A stretch of DNA of 64,000 nucleotides, taken from positions 3,038,001 to 3,102,000 of the forward strand of contig NZ_LR134477.1 of assembly GCF_900637975.1 (NCBI RefSeq), given 5' to 3'. Numbering within the stretch: position 1 is the stretch's first letter; every line of letters begins with the position of its first letter. Position numbers and translations under genes: made by a program. Source of the DNA: Actinomyces viscosus (lineage in GTDB: Bacteria; Actinomycetota; Actinomycetes; Actinomycetales; Actinomycetaceae). Positions 61,601 to 64,000 of the stretch are shown here, in pieces. The notes under the pieces are model-generated. The model was not told the DNA's origin, searched no databases, and saw only the letters and a program-made list of their open reading frames with translations.

Positions 61601-61928
61601 GGGGGATGCGGAAGGTGGCGGCCAGACGGGAGGTGGTGGTTCCGGAGGTGAGGCCCGACCCCATGCCCTGAGCGTCGTCGGTGGACGTGGGGGCTGTGGT
61701 CGAGCCCGTGCCCGAGGCCTTGGAGGTACCGGCCCGCCGCCGAGGGCGCAGGGCGCTCGCGGCACGGGCGAGGAGACCGGGACGGTCTGCTGCGGACTGA
61801 TCGGTCTGAGCGGTGCTGGAGTCGGTTCGGTGGCTTCCGCCGTCACCGGCACCGGAGGCGGTTGCGGCGGAGTCGATGCCGCTCGACGGCTCGTCGGGCG
61901 CCTCGAAGTCGTTACGTGAAGTGGTCAC
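55602..61928 (-). CDS. Giant Ig-like and Fn3 repeat surface protein
   Basis: 2108 residues. A Ser/Thr/Asp-rich cytoplasmic tail (1-115) and basic stretch precede one membrane helix (about 122-142, SLAAVVCVAALGTAAWL); no LPXTG sorting signal is present. Residues about 150-485 are a beta-propeller-like segment (HLNDGGVWVTSTSNHLVARL, repeated Gly-Gly-x-Val-x units). Residues about 505-1560 hold roughly ten cadherin/Ig-like repeats with the NDSDPDGD and DDGRGG-type turns. Residues about 1567-2005 hold four or five Fn3 domains (for example SGVSVAPVDADSARVSWTDG). An Asp run (DDDDDDGDDDN) follows and the end is a Cys- and Trp-rich tail of about 85 residues. It is probably an anchored adhesin-like stalk and the Fn3 member of the PFNA-type cluster. 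Its start overlaps the cytidylyltransferase stop by four bases. Confidence 0.9.
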   Translation of the reverse strand: MTTSRNDFEAPDEPSSGIDSAATASGAGDGGSHRTDSSTAQTDQSAADRPGLLARAASALRPRRRAGTSKASGTGSTTAPTSTDDAQGMGSGLTSGTTTSRLAATFRIPQSRAQRQRLRKRLSSLAAVVCVAALGTAAWLHEGVAQADLHLNDGGVWVTSTSNHLVARLNYPSREVDGTIRTSSSSFDVTQNAEDVLVPDSGDASVSSVDPAQVSFSGRTQLTKGVTIAQGGDRVIAIDKVQGTIRAAKTKSAGSLTAAAPVVTGMPDVVAVVGKDGAVHATSATSKSLVSLEADDKGWKEATNTSLTLTSGTDLAITAVGDKPVVLERSTGILHLPEGKTVNLDASGLALQQPGPDADSVLVASRTELISVPLDGGKVTKTPSSKEDPAPEGVPAQPVRLGKCVYAAWSGSGQFVRSCSGLFSGDTDTIHDDKLASSSAPIFRVNRDAIVLNDLDTGSVWLPNEDLVLIDDWTDKTAQTDDNADQKDDSANTSESQTPPERTEENHAPKAVDDNFGVRPGRSALLPVLANDSDPDGDVLTATPQDNGGSLAATKAQGGLALRMDVPDNASGSYSVPYTADDGRGMSDSAVATVDVHGWDVNGAPNQITTPTLTVAEGASGSLDVLGHWLDPDGDDLYLVSAQGEGLDTKVSNEGTVTVRELGAGTGTRDLTVTVSDGRETTSGVVKVDVQPAQSAKPIANADHVRVVAGTKAVVSPLDNDTSPSGGTLRLAAVQEAPAGTSISVDQQAGVFTFSTDASAQAQTYYLTYDVMDGANTAQGIVRVDVTPKADATVPPEVENDTALLRNGGSTTIAPLNNDFDPSGGILVLQSVNAPQDSGVTVTAVDHSLLQITAASTVPANLTVDYTVTNGTSSATGKVAIVPVTQSQPQPPVVTDDTAVVRAGDVVTVPVLDNDSSPSGLNLSVDSQVSLVGDELGTAWVSEDTVRFRAGNQPGRTSYAYTVKDDQGQTASGVLTVEVRAQDAEHNSAPSPRNLEARTLAGSATNITVPLDGIDPDGDSVSLVGLNQAPSLGSVEVNSSWLTYKPSEGATGTDTFTYVVEDRFGAQATGTVRVGVAQASPVNVAPVATDDLVVAKPGRTVAVDVLSNDLDTDGDTLSLEGDPVSSDPSLGVSTRAGRLVLNLPDKEGNHSVTYTVSDGRGGTDTGTVTVQVSNNAPLANPVGVDDYVTVDQVDANGRVTVPVLDNDKDTDGSPWDLKLSSSDPDVEVGKDSLSLTVGETQRLVLYTITDADGLTGHAVVVVPARSALRPRINPSAVPAHVPADKTTDINLSSYILTREGTRPVITDTSSIHMAKGTKDAKTTSNGTALSFTPESGFTGQTSVTFTVADGTGSDALSSTLTLPIVVDSSSNKPPTFTPTEVTVAPGEGAVTANLAAMTTDPDPSDKLSFQAGPAPAGFDISLSGSTLSVKASDKATEGTTGSIPITVSDGVNPPVSASLPVRVSASNKPLMTTAPINLESRNGEAVSADVSTAVSNPFPDKPITLSGTPTITSGEGTVSVSGTTVTITPNAGFHGTITAQYKVLDSTGSESRAVTGTITVQVGGVVPTAPSGVSVAPVDADSARVSWTDGSANGSPITGHKVSVNGTEQTCATSSCLINNLTPGQSYSIQVVATNKYGDSEAATVPYQHNATAKTPAAPTLAAGSGKVTASWTEVDDPFGGATTYDVRLSDGTMLTGLSGSSASFDVTPGRAYTAQVRARSSQGTVSEWSSSSNAVTPFGEPGVPGTPVITPSGDTVTVGWQAANGNGSPVSYTLHYSNGNTSDSKNVGGATSTTVSISRGTWTFWVEADNGYGTKTSAQASYTYKPTPLTPSTPAVRATGNSGELAVSASPRAGNGWSVGDLTVEYSVDQVNWTSSSTIRGLTDGRAYTVYARVNGGGQYSDVVASSPVAPYGPPSAPSVSCELGGKKQKKAVCSWSPGANNGAGTSYEQSDDGGQTVESIEVGETYEKKLKAGQAVTWCVRARTNAGTSEWGCDTVARAPKPDDDDDDGDDDNKQTVPVGTQQQFYVDYTQTCRPFGPWGTCYQMVFDLSGNPNSTLSCGYWYWDTWNWQPAWNEEEISLDKNGYARHKFPHRTPNWNQSITCTQQ

Positions 61929-62365
61929 TGGGCCCCTTGGGGACTGCGGGATGCGACCTCCTGGACGAGGGTGCGGCGCAGCATCGTCGAGGAGGTGGTG
62001 GGTGTGTAGGGCAGGTAGATCACCGAGGCGCCGACCTCAGCCATCTCGGCCTCGAGGCGGCGTCCCTTGTCGGTGCCCTCCCAGTCGGTGCCCTTGAACA
62101 GCACGTCGAAGGGGGAGCGCTTCCAGGCCAGACGCTTGTCCTGGTCGTAGTCGGGGACCACGGAGTCCACCATGCGCAGGGCGGCCACCATGGCCATGCG
62201 CTCGGCCAGGGGCACGATGGGGCCGCGCCCCTTCATCCGCTCCAGCGACTCGTCGGTGGCGACCCCCGCGATGAGGTGGTCGCAGCGCTTGGCCGCCTCG
62301 GTGAGGATGTTGAGGTGTCCCACATGCAGCATGTCGAAGCCGCCGGGGACGTAGCCGGTGATCAT
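61925..62365 (-). CDS. Cytidylyltransferase-family protein (TagD/RfaE-C-like)
   Basis: 146 residues, complete for a single nucleotidyltransferase domain. The nucleotide-binding signature is GGFDMLHVGHLNIL near 8-21 with H-x-G-H intact. The second family motif corresponds to TPTTSSTMLRR near 125. Such enzymes join CTP or ATP to a phosphorylated alcohol or sugar, as in CDP-glycerol or ADP-heptose synthesis. The specific substrate is not clear. The ATG overlaps the sugar transferase stop (TGATG) and its stop overlaps the giant surface protein start, so it is tightly coupled to both. Confidence 0.85.
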   Translation of the reverse strand: MITGYVPGGFDMLHVGHLNILTEAAKRCDHLIAGVATDESLERMKGRGPIVPLAERMAMVAALRMVDSVVPDYDQDKRLAWKRSPFDVLFKGTDWEGTDKGRRLEAEMAEVGASVIYLPYTPTTSSTMLRRTLVQEVASRSPQGAQ

Positions 62366-63819
62366 CAGTAGGCTCCCTTTCCGCCGATAACCGCGCGCAG
62401 CGTTCCGGCGAAGATCTTCGCGTCCAGGGCTCCGCCCCGGTTCTCCACGTAGTGACGGTCCAGGGCCACGGTGGAGGCCCAGGACAGGTCCGAGCGTCCG
62501 GAGATCTGCCACAGGCCGGTCAGCCCGGGCTTGACCAGGAGACGACGCAGTGCCTCGGCGTCGTACTTGGCGACCTCGACGGGAAGTGCGGGGCGGGGCC
62601 CCACCAGGCTCATGTCCCCGCGCACGACGTTGATGAGCTGGGGCAGCTCGTCGATCGACAGGCGACGGATCCAGCGGCCCACGCGGGTGATGCGCGGGTC
62701 CTGGCGGTCCTTGAACATGACCTCGTTGCCGGCGTCGCCGCCGGACTTGACCACCGCCGCGCGGCGGGCGTCGGAGTCGATGTACATGGAACGGAACTTC
62801 CACATGGTGAAGGGCCTGCCGTTCTGGCCCACCCGGGTCTGGGTGTAGAAGACCGGTCCGGGCGAGTCGATACGGATCGCGACCGCGGTGGCCGCCAGCA
62901 GCGGCGAGATGAGGGCCAGCCCGACGGCGCCGGCGAGGTGGTCGAACAGGGCCTTGCCCACGGCGCGGGTGCGGCGGGTCTTGACGGCGATGAGGCCGGT
63001 CCAGCCGTGGGTGACGGTCAGGGCCCGCATGCGCCCGGGCACGACGTCCTGCAGCCCGGGGGCGACGACGAGGCGCACCTGGGTGTTCTCCAGGCCTCGC
63101 ATGAGGGTGACCAGGTCCTCCGGCGTGACCGAGCCGACCGTCATCACGGCGTCGATGCGCTCGGCGTGCAGGGTCTGGGCGATGTGCTGGGGGCTGCGCA
63201 CGGGCTCGGCCGAGTGGAAGGCGCGGTCCTGGCCCGAGGACAGGTAGCCCACGATGAGGAAGCCGTCCATGGGGTGGCGGCGCAGCTGGGTGAGCATGGG
63301 CTGGGCGCCGGAGCCCATGACGATGAGGGTGCGGCGCAGCGCGTGGCCCTCGAGGCGGCGGCGGCGCAGCCAGCCGGACTCGATGGAGCGCCCGGTGATG
63401 GCCAGGAGGAGCTGAACCGCCAGGGCGGTCAGCAGGGTGGTCCGGGCGACTCCGGACAGGTCGGCCAGCAGCAGGGCCACCGGGACGCTCACGGCGGTCG
63501 CGGCGACGAAACGGCCCGTGCCGGGGCCGGCCTGCTCGACGGCGTCGATGCCGAGAGCTCCCAGGGACCAGGCGGTGAGCACCATCGTGGTACCCACGGT
63601 CGCGGCGGACCAGACCAGTGGCAGGTGGCCGCCCAGCAGGGCGACCCAGATGGGCGTGGCGATGGCGAAGAGGTCGGACAGGACGAGCCAGATGACGAGG
63701 TCCTGGCGCGTGCGTGCCCAAGGACTGCGCGGAGCGGTGGGGGAGGTGGCGTCGGCTGCTGCTGTCGAGGGACGCCGGTGCTGCTCGCGCTGAGGCAGTG
63801 TCAGGGTCGAACTAGACAA
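62365..63819 (-). CDS. Polyprenyl glycosylphosphotransferase (initiating sugar-phosphate transferase)
   Basis: 484 residues from a TTG with GCGGAG six bases before it. Four N-terminal helices (about 40-135), a CoA-binding-like Rossmann region (about 160-265) with RRTLIVMGSGAQP, then a membrane re-entrant helix near 290-315 and a catalytic bacterial sugar transferase domain: KFRSMYIDSDARR, LSIDELPQLINVVRGDMSLV, GPRPALP and KPGLTGLWQISGRS. It starts a glycopolymer by moving a sugar-1-phosphate to undecaprenyl phosphate, as WbaP/CpsE do. It is the first gene of the 16.6-kb leftward operon. No glycosyltransferase, flippase or polymerase genes follow it here. Confidence 0.92.
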   Translation of the reverse strand: MSSSTLTLPQREQHRRPSTAAADATSPTAPRSPWARTRQDLVIWLVLSDLFAIATPIWVALLGGHLPLVWSAATVGTTMVLTAWSLGALGIDAVEQAGPGTGRFVAATAVSVPVALLLADLSGVARTTLLTALAVQLLLAITGRSIESGWLRRRRLEGHALRRTLIVMGSGAQPMLTQLRRHPMDGFLIVGYLSSGQDRAFHSAEPVRSPQHIAQTLHAERIDAVMTVGSVTPEDLVTLMRGLENTQVRLVVAPGLQDVVPGRMRALTVTHGWTGLIAVKTRRTRAVGKALFDHLAGAVGLALISPLLAATAVAIRIDSPGPVFYTQTRVGQNGRPFTMWKFRSMYIDSDARRAAVVKSGGDAGNEVMFKDRQDPRITRVGRWIRRLSIDELPQLINVVRGDMSLVGPRPALPVEVAKYDAEALRRLLVKPGLTGLWQISGRSDLSWASTVALDRHYVENRGGALDAKIFAGTLRAVIGGKGAY

Positions 63820-64000
63820 GGTGGACTCCGCAGGGATGATCGAGGGTGGGCAATAACTGTCGAGTAGTGCTGACGGGACGTCGTGAACAGCAGCAGTTTT
63901 AGAATGCTACTAACTCTGGCGGGCGTTATTTGTGGGAAGTGGCCAAGATCGCAGGGTTGGGGCGAGGAGTCGAGATGTGTTTGGGATGACTGTATGTTAC
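63820..64000 (-). promoter_or_regulatory. Upstream region of the leftward operon
   Basis: 181 bases to the window edge, more AT-rich than the surroundings (about 63890-63935), as expected for a promoter region. No confident -35/-10 pair could be chosen. Confidence 0.35.

Overview
The window is chromosomal DNA from a high-GC actinobacterium, most likely an oral Actinomyces (A. oris/naeslundii/viscosus group). The evidence is the G/C-rich third codon positions, the type of 16S rRNA, a polyphosphate glucokinase, and actinobacterial gene orders (Glp-GNAT-GlpR; Pmt/RsmI through MetG-TatD-Rpf-KsgA-IspE-ABC-F). The genus call rests on reading the rRNA and gene order, not on a database search.

Layout. 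1-2962: end of a MoeA/Glp-type gene, a GNAT acetyltransferase and the membrane protein GlpR, a set linked to cell division in relatives. 3094-3166: tRNA-Ala(CGC) with a strong terminator. 3568-7835: a polysaccharide cluster made of a Tat-exported deacetylase, UDP-glucose dehydrogenase and a hyaluronan-synthase-like glycosyltransferase. 8158-13714: a truncated oxidoreductase remnant, a divergent ArsR/MFS pair around an operator, a 3-hydroxyisobutyrate dehydrogenase-like enzyme and an OPT transporter. 13861-14634: ppgK. 14690-20700: a complete 16S-23S-5S operon without spacer tRNAs. 20709-22428: an IS1634-type insertion sequence flanked by a 35-bp target duplication. 22427-26759: a LysR/EamA pair, an NAD(P)-binding protein, and a TetR regulator facing a YhgE/ABC-2-like membrane protein across a very strong palindrome.

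26815-41692 resembles the Mycobacterium tuberculosis Rv1002c-Rv1011 neighbourhood: pmt and rsmI divergent, pncA, a Pro/Gln-rich membrane protein, metG, tatD, two G5-domain cell-wall hydrolases (one SLT/APF-like, one Rpf), rsmA, ispE and an ABC-F ATPase. Several starts here look leaderless.

41838-63819 is the most interesting part. A rightward kinase arm (RDD-FHA protein, FHA/zinc-ribbon protein, transmembrane Ser/Thr kinase) converges on a shared terminator with a leftward operon of about 16.6 kb: polyprenyl sugar-phosphate transferase, cytidylyltransferase, a 2108-residue Ig/Fn3 surface protein, MoxR ATPase, DUF58 protein, transglutaminase-like membrane protein and a giant RDD-FHA protein. 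This matches and extends the kinase-Fn3-AAA ('PFNA') clusters described in bifidobacteria. It suggests a phospho-regulated envelope machine that here is translationally coupled to glycopolymer genes. The transglutaminase-fold protein lacks the catalytic Cys and His, and its 5' end seems frameshifted.
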